In this document: positions 55,175 to 64,000 of the stretch, piece after piece
Layout: every line of letters begins with the position of its first letter
Numbering within the stretch: position 1 is the stretch's first letter
Source of the DNA: Camarhynchus parvulus
Lineage: Eukaryota > Chordata > Aves > Passeriformes > Thraupidae
Reading direction: 5' to 3'
Assembly (NCBI RefSeq): GCF_901933205.1
Contig: NC_044572.1
Location: forward strand, 23,460,501 to 23,524,500
DNA length: 64,000 bases
Notes under the pieces: generated by a model
What the model was told of the DNA's origin: nothing
The model's database searches: none
Seen by the model: only the letters and a program-made list of their open reading frames with translations
Made by a program: the position numbers and the translations under genes

Positions 55175-56780
55175 CAGGCTTCTCCCAGCACCACCGATCC
55201 TTCCCGCCTCCCGCAGGACTCGCCGGGAGGAGGCGAAGGGCGGCTCCCTCCGGGACTCCCGGCCGCGCCACGCCGGCCACGGAGGAGGGAGGCCGGGGGC
55301 ATCGGAAGCGCCGCAGCGCTGCCTCGGCTCGGCACGGCCGGAGGGCGACGGGCGGGAGGCGGCCCCGCATCCCAGCATCTCCCGCCCCGCACCGCCCGGC
55401 CGGGAAACGCCCCCGAACTTCCCCGGCCGCACCCAGAAGCCGCCGGGCAGCGGCCCCCGAGGGGCGCTCCCGCTGAACCCCTGCGGGGCGGGAGCGGCTC
55501 CCCCGCGCTCAGCACCGCCCCGGGACCGGGGTGAGGGAAGTCGCCCCGGCCCCGCTCCCTCCCTGCCTGCCTTGCCTTCCTCGGTGGCGCCTGCCGCCGC
55601 CTGCCCGCCGCATCCTCCCGCCGCGCCCGCCGCCCAGGCCCCGCGTCCCGGCCTGCTCCGCCCCGTCCCCGCCCCGCTCCCTCCCACGGCGCGGTGGATC
55701 CGCTTCCCGTCGGAGCCCCGCGGGCCTCGGCTGCCGATGAGTTTCCGGGTCGGCGGCCTGAACTTGTGTTGCCGCCGCCGGTTGTTGACCGCGGGCGGAG
55801 AAGGAGGGAGCAAGCCGGGGCTGCGGGCCGGGCCGGGCCGGGAGCAGGAGGCGCGGCTGGCGGGCGGGAGGCGCCGAGGCGGAGCGGCCGCCCGGGCCCG
55901 CGGAGCGCCGCCGGCAGCAGCTGTCAGCGCCGCCGCCGAACAAAGGGGTAGCGAGCAGGCGGCAGCCGCAGCGCCGTGCCCGCGCCGGGGGCCCCGGCGA
56001 GCTGAGTGACAGCCCCGGCTGCCCGTGAGGCTCCCGCTGGAGCGGGCACTCCAGAGGGCGCCGTACCCGGAGTGGAACGGGAGAGAGGAGCGGCCGCTGG
56101 GCACATGGAAGCTCTGAGTGGCGGGCGCGGAGGCGCCGGGAAGGGCCGGGGAGGGCCCCTGTGAGGAGCCGGTGAGTGCCCGCGGCGCTGGGCGAGGTTC
56201 GGGCGGGGGCTGAGCGAAGGCTCGGCGAGCGGAGCCCGCTCGCGGCTGAAGCCTGGAGGTTCCGCACATCGGGGCGTCGGCAGCGCCGCGCATCGCGAGG
56301 GGGCCGGGCCGGGAGGCGGCTCCGGGGGCGCCTGGGTGCCGTCGGCAGGCGAGGGGAGCGGGAGGAGGGAGCAGCCGGCGTGCGGAGGTGAACAAGCGGC
56401 AGGTTACTGAGCTTAGTGCGCACGGGGCTGGCTATGGGGAAAGGATGGCGGGAGCCGCGGGCCGCCGGGCCGGGGCATAAGGGGGAGAGAGGTCGTCTCT
56501 GGGCCGGGCTCTCGGCCGGTGGAGAGCGGGGGGCTCGCCCGGAGCTGGCCGGGTGGGGGGATCGGTGGCAGCTGCCCCGGGGCGGCCGGGACCGCCGTAA
56601 AGTTTGGAGCTGCCCGATGGCCTGGCTTCAGCCCGGTCCCGGTGCTGGGCTGATGCCCGCCTTGTTCGGAGCCGGGAAATCTGCCTGGAAGGCAGAAGCG
56701 AAAAAGTGTGAGTGGTCAGAGTGGGAGCGTGTGGTGCGGGGCGAGCTGTGGCAGTGACCTGGCTTCCTGCCTCGGTAACG
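55120..56780. promoter_or_regulatory. CpG island, shared KRIT1/ANKIB1 bidirectional promoter
   Basis: About 1.6 kb of very GC- and CpG-rich DNA with many GGCGGG/CCGCCC boxes and no TATA box, abrupt against AT-rich flanks. It lies 1.7 kb upstream of the KRIT1 first coding exon (minus strand). By synteny it should also start ANKIB1 on the plus strand, which is head to head with KRIT1 in mammals. The long open frames here (up to 512 codons on minus, 296 on plus) arise because stop codons are rare in GC-rich DNA; they are Arg/Pro/Ala-rich and resemble no protein. Confidence 0.8.
55950..56171 (+). other. ANKIB1: Probable ANKIB1 exon 1 (5' UTR)
   Basis: A strong donor CCG|GTGAGT sits at 56,171/56,172 inside the CpG island, oriented away from KRIT1. 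In human ANKIB1 (ankyrin and IBR-domain RING-between-RING E3 ligase family) the first exon is non-coding and the ATG is in exon 2. No ANKIB1-type start or ankyrin coding is visible anywhere to 64,000, so exon 2 should lie beyond the window. The 5' limit given is a guess. A 19-codon upstream reading frame (ATG at about 56,105) precedes the donor. Confidence 0.4.
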
Positions 56781-59119
56781 CCGGCAGAGCAGCCCTTGAA
56801 TGAATTTAAACGCTCGCGATCTCTTTGGGTTTTGTTTTTTTTTTTTTTTTTTTTCTCTCTTTTTTAACCCAGTGGAAAAAATTTAGTCTTGATATCGTAG
56901 CAGTTTTATGTAAGTAGCAGCATCCCTCTCCCAGGCAGGTCTGAGCACATACTGGAAATTGGGCAACTTTTAAAAATTAATCCTTTTAATTCATTACTAG
57001 TCCGGCTACCTCTTATTTACTGTTCATGTATTATGCAGAGGATATACAGAGTCACGAAAACATTCTCGGCAGAGTAAAGAACTAATACTACAGCTTAAAT
57101 TGTTTGCATGGATCCCTCCATTATGACTAACCGTCCTTGATTGCACCTTCTTTGAGTGCATTTCTGTGCTTTCCAGTTCCAGAAATGGAGCTTTAATTGT
57201 AGCCATAACATCAATAATGTGCTGTAATTTAAGTACATTCACCAAAGAGAGAGACGGCTTTTGAGAGGATTTTGGCTGCAGAGGTTAACAGCAAGAAGAG
57301 ACTCTGTCTTCCTTACATGTACGGGTGTTTTATCCTTACTTTCATCTTTTTGATTTTCAGTGTGAAGTGTGGTGGATTAATTTCTCTTTAATCTCTTTTG
57401 CATACAGAGGAAAATTCCTCTTCTTCCTTGGGGGGGAAAACAGGCTATAGTCATAAGGAAAGCAACAGCGTTTTTCAACTACTTAGAGCATGTGACTTGC
57501 TTCTACATAGAAGCAAATTGGTAGAATTTATAGCAGCTTGGTTTTTTCTTTTTTTTTTTTTGTGGATGTGGAAAGACTAAATGGTTGTATTTACAAATCA
57601 AAGAAGAGGCTTCTGAAAACTTTAATTACGGGCTTTTCTGTGATCCTGTACTCTGTCAATTCCTTCTTCAACAAATTTTACTTCAGTCCTTAATCGAAAG
57701 AATAATATATTTTAATAATACAGTCTATTTTTCCTGAATTGCAGTATTGCTATAAGTCTACTAAAAAGCTAAACAATGTTGGTGGTGCTCTGTGTTCATG
57801 TATATATGCATCAGCAGAGTATTATGAATCAAGATTAATTTTAAAAGAAGTATTACAACAGTGGCACTATAATAATAATAATATCAATAGCCAAAACCCA
57901 AAAGTTAGGCAAGTAAGTTTTATGCAGTCCCTTTTATTTTTGCTCATGCCATGCACATCTAGATAGGACCAGGTATGTATGTGTGTAAGTACATGATTTG
58001 GCTTATTGCACAAAACATGGAGTTTCCTGGACACAGTTACAGATTGCATGTGAGTTTACATGTATCTCTTAGGTGTTCCCTATCTGGCCTACAGACTTCA
58101 GAAAATTAAAGAAAACTAAGCATGTAAATATGAAAAGGAATGCCTTCTAAAGCTGTCAGCTTTTATTCAATGGAACAACTATAAAAATGGTTTTAGAAAA
58201 AGTCATTATGGGTTTTTTTTCACTGTATAAAACCTTGTTAACGCTATGGTTGTTTTATTCTGTCCTGAACAGTTTATCACTCCTGGTCTGTGACATCTCT
58301 GCTGTGATTGCTTATCACCATGTTTCTTTTTGTTTCAGTAGTAGGGCTTTGTTTATTAATCATTAACTAGTTTGGCTAGCAAGTTTTGTGATTTTTTTTA
58401 TTTGTGTTTTTTTAGGATCCTTTTTCTTTTGTGTATTGGGGGCATATTTATGTTGTTGTTGTTTTTTGGGGTTTTTTTTTGCATTGGGGGGTTGTTCATT
58501 TGTTTTTGAGGGGTTTTGTTTGTTGAATTTATTTTTGCTGTTCAGATGTCATGTAGTTACCGTTACCTGAGTAGTTCATTAACTTCTCCTTGGAATCTGA
58601 TAACTAGAGGTTGCTGTTGGCAGTTGTCACTCTTGAAGTTTTGTCAGCTTTGCTAAGGTGACTCATGCCAGTAAGAAGGAAAATTGAGAAGCTGGAGGTT
58701 ACTGATACGTGTGCTGAACCAGTTACGTTTCTAATCATATTACTGTGTTTGCATAATTGGTAATGACACATAGCAAAGACAGATCTGTTTTACTTGAAGA
58801 GCAGCCCTGTGGAAATTCTGAAATGTTCAAAATGACATGGAAAATTCTGTTTTCAACATCATTATTATCAGGCAAGGCTTTTACTGCTTTTGCTTCCTCA
58901 TCCCAAAATACAATACCAAGTAGTTTTCTGTGGAGCATTATAGAAATCACACCTATGTGTAAATTTTAGGGGGAAAGATTATTTCATGCAAGATTATATT
59001 ACATTTTACATTGAAAGTTCAAGCCAGAGATGTCTAGCTAATGTTTAACAACTGCTGTTTTCTTCATAACTGCTAAATGTCTTCCAGAATTATTGGAAAC
59101 AGACATATTAGTCTTTGTG
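56172..59119 (+). other. Presumed ANKIB1 intron 1, first part
   Basis: No coding or RNA gene is supported. It contains a 20-T run at about 56,835-56,854 and a T/G-rich stretch at about 58,388-58,530 with several G runs, which could form a G-quadruplex on the plus strand. The rest is unremarkable AT-rich intron sequence. Confidence 0.45.
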
Positions 59120-60045
59120 ACAGTGGAAGGCCATGTGCAAGGTCTCCACCTGGGTCAGGGCAACTCCTGGTATTGATAGAGGCTGGGGGGTGAAGGTGTT
59201 GAGAGCAGCCCTGCCAAGAACTCGAGGGTACTTTTGGATGAAAAACTGGACATAGCTGGCAGTCTGCACTTGGAGCCCAGAAAGCCAATTGTATCCTGGG
59301 CTGCATCCAAAGCAGCATGGCCAGCAGGATGAGGGAGGGGATTCTGCACCTCTGCTCTGCCCTGGTGAGAGAGACCCCACCTGGGATGCTGCATCCAGCT
59401 CTGGGGCCCCCAAACAGCAAAGACATGAACCTGTTGGAGCAGGTCTGGGGGAGGGACACAAACACAGAGCAGCTCTCCTGTTGCTGTTGTCCTCATTTCG
59501 GAGAGACAAGGCACAATCTTTTAAGGAGCAAAAAAAGCTAGAACTTTATTTTATATATCCCTTTATATAGAGTTTTATAAACCTTCCTGTGTCTATGGTA
59601 ACAAGCTGTCATCTCATAGTAATTGGTCAGTCTTGGACAAGGTGTTTATGTGTAAGAAAGGGTTGTTTGTGAGATACTGTTTTCATTCTTAAAGCTGAGA
59701 CAGTTGGAATTGTTGAAACAGGTGGAGGAAAAGAGTCTTAATCTGTAGAATTCTTTCGCAGGGAAACAAGTTGTTTTTTGCTGTTGTAGGCTGTTGTTTT
59801 CATGAAGAGCTGTTAGCTTTCCCCCAGCTGTGTCAGACTAGGATTTAGTTTGTGAGGCCTTCTACAGGCCTGCTGTTTACAGCACACTCCCCTGTGAAGA
59901 GAGGCTGAGAGAGTTAGGGTTGCTCACCTTGGAGAAGAAAAGGCTCAGAGGAGATGCCGTTGCAACCTTTAGGTGTATAAAGGGAGCCCATAAGAAAGAA
60001 TTTTTACTGGGGCCTGTTTTTACAGGACAAGGAATAACTGTTTTA
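59120..60045 (+). mobile_element. CR1 LINE 3' segment, interrupted by a solo LTR
   Basis: Two pieces, 59,120-59,478 and 59,885-about 60,045, read as one CR1 ORF2 C-terminal region. The left piece contains GACATAGCTGGCAGTCTGCA and TGCATCCAGCTCTGGGGCCC. The right contains GGCTGAGAGAGTTAGGGTTG and CCTTGGAGAAGAAAAGGCTC. The CR1 frame is broken by indels. Truncated at both ends: no 3' tail repeat is seen, and similarity fades after about 60,045. Confidence 0.82.
59479..59884 (-). mobile_element. Solo LTR of an endogenous retrovirus nested in CR1
   Basis: A 406-bp insertion with TG...CA termini separates two parts of one CR1. Flanking hexamers CTCTCC (59,473-59,478) and CACTCC (59,885-59,890) match at five of six positions, consistent with an aged target duplication. 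On the minus strand it shows a TATATAAAGG box followed by AATAAA, then ends ACAGCAACA, the normal LTR order, so it is oriented on minus. No internal viral genes are present. Confidence 0.7.
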
Positions 60046-60650
60046 GATAAGGCAAACACTTCTTTTGACCTAAAGCTTATTTATAGTACTACAAATATTC
60101 TTGAGTTTTCTTTAGGGGGCTTTGTTGAAGTTGCTCAAGAGAGATTTTCATTTGATGGTTTCCTTAGATTTGTATTTTAAACGAGGTGAATTCTGAACTC
60201 TTCCTGTTGGAGCATAATTGCAGTTAAAATATGGGATGGGTGGGGGCTTATCGAGCAGGTGTGTTACAGTGTTGCAAAGAAAGTTACTCTTGTAACTTTT
60301 CCTGTTTAATTCTGTACTGACAAGGAAGACCGGGGACAAAATTAATCCTCTAAAAGCAAGGTATATATTTGTGCATAAACTTACACCTAGAAATCAATGT
60401 TTGCACACAGCCATCAGTATAGTAACATTATTCTTTGACAATAACTTAGTGATGTTTATATATTACATAGTCACAACTGAGGCATTGTATTACTAATTCT
60501 GTATAAAAATAGTTTTTATGTGCAGGCTTCTATGTTGGAAAAAATTCATTAAATTTCTTGAGGATTTCCCTACTTAAAGGAGTTTCCCAGTGGCTTGTGA
60601 TTACCATTTTGACACACCTGAAAAACTTGCAGTAGACATGTTATGGAAGA
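60046..60650 (+). other. Intervening sequence between two CR1 relics
   Basis: AT-rich DNA without recognised content, presumably older intron. The small frames here show no known motif. Confidence 0.4.
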
Positions 60651-63600
60651 CTCCCTATGCTCTCTCTGCCCGGCTGAGTGCAGTGACTTTAAGAGGTATG
60701 GGGCAATGGTGACAAGTTCCTGCCCAATGCCGTAGAGGTGTGGCTCTTCTGTGACTGCCTTACCTTCCCAAATGCCCTTGCATAATACTCAGGAGCCTCT
60801 GCGTATGAAACCAAACAGTAACAAGGATGATGGTTCATCTAGCTGCCAAGGTGATGTTGACCTGTACCCTGCATCAAATCTGCTCCCACAAAGCAAAAAG
60901 GATGGCTCATTGTTACAGGAGACTCCCTTCTGAAGGGAGCAGAAGGCTCAAAGAGAAGGACCTACTTCTCAGGGAAGTCTCTTTCTTCCCTGAGGCCTGG
61001 GTTAAAGACGTGGGGAGAAAGTGTTGTGTCCTATCCTGGTATGGCACTCAGACTAATATCCATTATTGATTTTATTTTTTTTTCCAGGTAGTCAGCTGTA
61101 AAGTTGTAACAAGAAGTATGAGATAAACTTCAGGGCCTTGGTTAAGGAATCAGGAGCACAAGTAGTGTGCTTCTCTATCCTTCCAACTGCAGGGAATGAT
61201 GATGATGTTGACAGGCTTTCTGGCAACAGACAGTGTACACCTATCTCAAAGGGAGAAAAATATCTGCACAGGAGTTAGAAGGACTCATTAGAAAAGCTTA
61301 AACTAGACTTGAAGGGGGAAACTGATAAAACCAGGCTCACTAGAGATAAGCCTGGGGGCAGCACACCCATGTTTGAGGGACTGTGTGCTAGTGATGTCCT
61401 TTGATCTTCCATTTCAGTGAAGACAGGGGATAAAGATCCATGTGGCAGCAAAGACCAGTGGTTATCCATGTGTTAGAAACCACAGAAGCATCTGAGATTG
61501 GTCATACAGGAATTAGGATTTCTTCCCCAAAAAAAGGTGGAGGTATAAATAGCCTGACTGAAGTGCTTTTGCTCCAGTGCATGCAGCACAGGCAACAAAC
61601 AGGAGGAGCTGAAAGCCATTGTGCAGCAGGAAAATGATGGTATAATTGTCATTACGGAAACTGGTCATTGTGGGATGACTCACAACTGGAGGGCTGCTGT
61701 GGATGGCTGTAAACTCTTCAGAAGGGATAGGCGAGGAGGGAGAAGCAGTGGAATAGCCCTGTGTTTTAGGGAGTGCTGGGATTCTCTAGAGCTTAATTAT
61801 GGTGCCAATAGGGTTGTTGATGGGTGAGAATCAGTGGTAAGGCCAGCAGTGCAGATATCCTGGCTTGGAGTTTCTTACATCTAGCCAGCTTGCAGAGGCA
61901 GACAAAATATTCTCTGAGCAGCTGTGAGAAGTTTTACTATCCCTAGCCCTTGTTCTCCTGGGGAACTTCAAATCTCCAGATGTCTCCTGGAAATACAATG
62001 CAGGGGAGAGGAAACAGTCTAGAGGAAGCAGGTCCCTGAGTGTCTGGAAGAGAACTTCCTGACACAGTTGGCGAGTAAGCCAGCTAGGGAAGGTGTCCTG
62101 CTGTACTCACCGTTCACAAACAGAGAAGCACTTGTGGGTGATGTGATGATTGGAGGCTATCTTGGGCACAGTGATTGTCAAATTACAGAGTTTTCAATTC
62201 TTGGAGAAGTAAGGAGGGAGTCAGCAGAGCTGTTACCTTGGACTTCTGGAGGGCAGACCAGCATATTGAGGAGACTGGTTGAAAAAATTCTGGGAAGCAT
62301 TCCTAAAAGGGAGAGAAGTCCATGGAGGGATAGGCATTTTTGAAGAAAGAAATCCTAGAAACATAGAAGCGGGCTGTCCCCATTTGCCTAAAGAAGAGCT
62401 GTTGAGGAAGAAGACCAGCCTGACTAAACAGAGTGTTCTGGTTTGAGATCAGGAGAAACAGGAGAGTCTATGGCCTATGGAAGAATGGGCCAGCAGCTCA
62501 GGAGGACTGCAAGGATATCATGAGGTTATCCAGGGAGAAAATTAGAAAAGCCAATTAGAACTTAATCTGGCTACTGCTGTAAAAGTTGGTAAAAAGTATT
62601 TCTATTAATATACCAGTAACAAAGGATGGCCTAAGAGAATCCTCATCCTTTATTGAATGAGAGGGCAAACAAAGTGACAAAAGATAAGGAAAGAGGCTGA
62701 GGTACTTATTGCCTTCTTTTCCTCGGTTTTTAATAGCATGACCAGCTGTTCTCTGGGTACCCAGTGCCCTGAGCTGGAATAAAGAGACAAGGAGCAGAAT
62801 GAAGGCCCTGTAATCCAAAGGGAAAGGGTCAGAGAGATTCTATGCCACTGGCACACTCTCAAGTCTGTGAGGCTGGGTGGGATCCACCCAGGGGTACTGA
62901 TGGCACTGGCAGAAGTGCTCACTGAACCACTTTCCATCATTTACCAGCAATCCTGGTTAACAGTGGAGGTCCCAGGTGACTAGAGGTTAGCAAATGTGAC
63001 ACTCCTGTACAAGAAGGGATGGAAGGAGGATCTGGGGAGCTACAGGCCTGTCAGTTAGACCTCAGGGCCAGGGAATGGCATGGAGCAGATCATCTTGAGA
63101 GCCATCCCATGGCACATACAGGACAGCCAGGGGATCAGGCCCAGCCAGCATGGGTTTTTGAAAGCCAGGTCCTGCTAGACCAAGCTTATCTTCTAGGATA
63201 GAGTAAGTGGATACTCATCCACTTGCTTAGTGGATGAGTAAAAAGCTGCAGAAGTTGTCTACCTAGACGTCAGTAAAGCCTTTGACACCATTTCTCACAA
63301 CATTCTCCTGGACAAACTGTTTCCACTGGCATACTCTTCTCTGGGCAAAAAAAAAATGTCTGTATGTCCAGGCTCACAGAGTGATGGTGAATAGAGTTAC
63401 ATCCAGTTAGTGGCTGGTCACCAGTGTTCCCCAAGGCTCACTGTTGTGGTCTGTCCTACTGAGTGTCTTCATTGGTGATCTGGAAGAGGGGATCCAGTGC
63501 ACCCTCAGTCAGTTTGCAGACAGCACCAAGCTGTGTGAGTGTTGATCTGCTGGAAGGTAGGAAGGCTCTGCAGCAGGATCTGGACAAGCTGGATCAATGG

Positions 63601-63745
63601 CTGAGGCCAGTGGTGTGAGGTTCAACAAGGGCGAGTGCTGGATCCTGCCCTTGGGTCACAACAGCCCTATGGAGCACTACAGACATGGCATGAGTGGCTG
63701 GAAAGCTGCCTGCCAGAAAAGAACCTGGGGCTTTGGTCAACGTGA
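60650..63745 (+). mobile_element. Long degenerate CR1 LINE (endonuclease and reverse transcriptase relics)
   Basis: A nearly 3.1-kb plus-strand CR1 copy. Its endonuclease part shows GIIVITETGHCGMTHNWRAA, AVDGCKLFRRDRRGG and ALCFRECWDSLELN (61,621-61,827). A middle part matches CR1 around 62,100-62,340 (LVGDVMIGGYLGHSDCQITE). The reverse transcriptase part shows KAFDTISHNILLDKL near 63,280 and [11 protein letters not shown] near 63,430. The catalytic FADD is FADS (about 63,514-63,525), and many indels and stops break the frame, so it is dead. It stops at about 63,745, short of the CR1 3' end. Confidence 0.85.
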
Positions 63746-64000
63746 TGTCAGCTAGGGGTAGCCTGTGATATAACTTAGTGGAAAAGCGGTAGAAATGATT
63801 CTGTCTAATTGTGAAAATTCTTACACAGTTTAATTTTCATGGTAATTGTTTTAATTAAAATAATTACTTTTGTGAAATGTCCTATAGGGATGTTAGTAAT
63901 CTCTCGCTTCCCCCCTCCCATCCCTATCTTCCTTGAGGAAAGATGTAGGTAGTTCTGGAGTTTTCAAAGCTTTTTGGGGGAAAATACACTTTATGTGTAA
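63746..64000 (+). other. End of window, no recognised content
   Basis: AT-rich non-coding DNA after the CR1 relic, presumably still ANKIB1 intron 1. Confidence 0.4.

Noticed and set aside
54857..56423. Very long minus-strand open frames (512 and 304 codons) and a 296-codon plus frame
   Set aside because: They lie in a CpG island, overlap on both strands, are Arg/Pro/Ala/Gly-rich and match no family. Scarcity of stops in GC-rich DNA explains them.
59120..63745. The two CR1 pieces could be one permuted element, since the first starts near where the second ends
   Set aside because: Extending the first piece leftward gives a different CR1 subfamily sequence that overlaps the second piece's range, so they are separate insertions.

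Overview
This window is vertebrate nuclear DNA, almost certainly from a bird and probably a songbird. The evidence is spliced genes with canonical GT/AG introns, CR1 LINE relics, a short nuclear copy of mitochondrial ND4, and a solo LTR at 7,450-8,124 whose sequence I recognise from memory as a passerine-type family. The species assignment is inference. No bacterial-style operon, CRISPR array or phage is present, and I found no undescribed multi-gene system.

The gene order is AKAP9 (+, 3' third) > < CYP51A1 (-, complete) < KRIT1 (-, complete coding region) | ANKIB1 (+, only its promoter and probable first exon). It matches the mammalian AKAP9-CYP51A1-(LRRD1)-KRIT1-ANKIB1 order, except that I see no LRRD1 between CYP51A1 and KRIT1. 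I built exon models by hand from splice signals, phase continuity and recognised protein families. AKAP9 has 20 exons here (1,232 codons plus stop). CYP51A1 has 10 exons (503 aa). KRIT1 has 16 coding exons (736 aa). All phases close without a frameshift.

Layout: 1-19,890 AKAP9 (centrosome/Golgi scaffold; long coiled coil, then the PACT centrosome-targeting domain). 19,890-20,285 is a short convergent spacer. 20,285-31,642 is CYP51A1 (sterol 14-alpha-demethylase), with a CpG-rich promoter to about 32,060 that carries an SRE-like site paired with a CCAAT box. 32,060-34,055 is non-coding spacer. 34,055-53,443 is KRIT1 (CCM1 scaffold: Nudix, NPxY/F motifs, ankyrin repeats, FERM). 55,120-56,780 is a CpG island serving KRIT1 and ANKIB1 head to head. 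56,172-64,000 is presumed ANKIB1 intron 1, filled from 59.1 kb onward by CR1 and LTR relics.

The neighbours are not functionally one pathway; this is conserved synteny. The best follow-up targets are an apparent 45-nt donor shift in an AKAP9 C-terminal exon that left a 'ghost' coding stretch in the intron, the ND4 NUMT inside KRIT1, two near-perfect intronic hairpins in AKAP9, two solo LTRs (one with a perfect 5-bp target duplication), the SRE/CCAAT module of CYP51A1, and the missing LRRD1.
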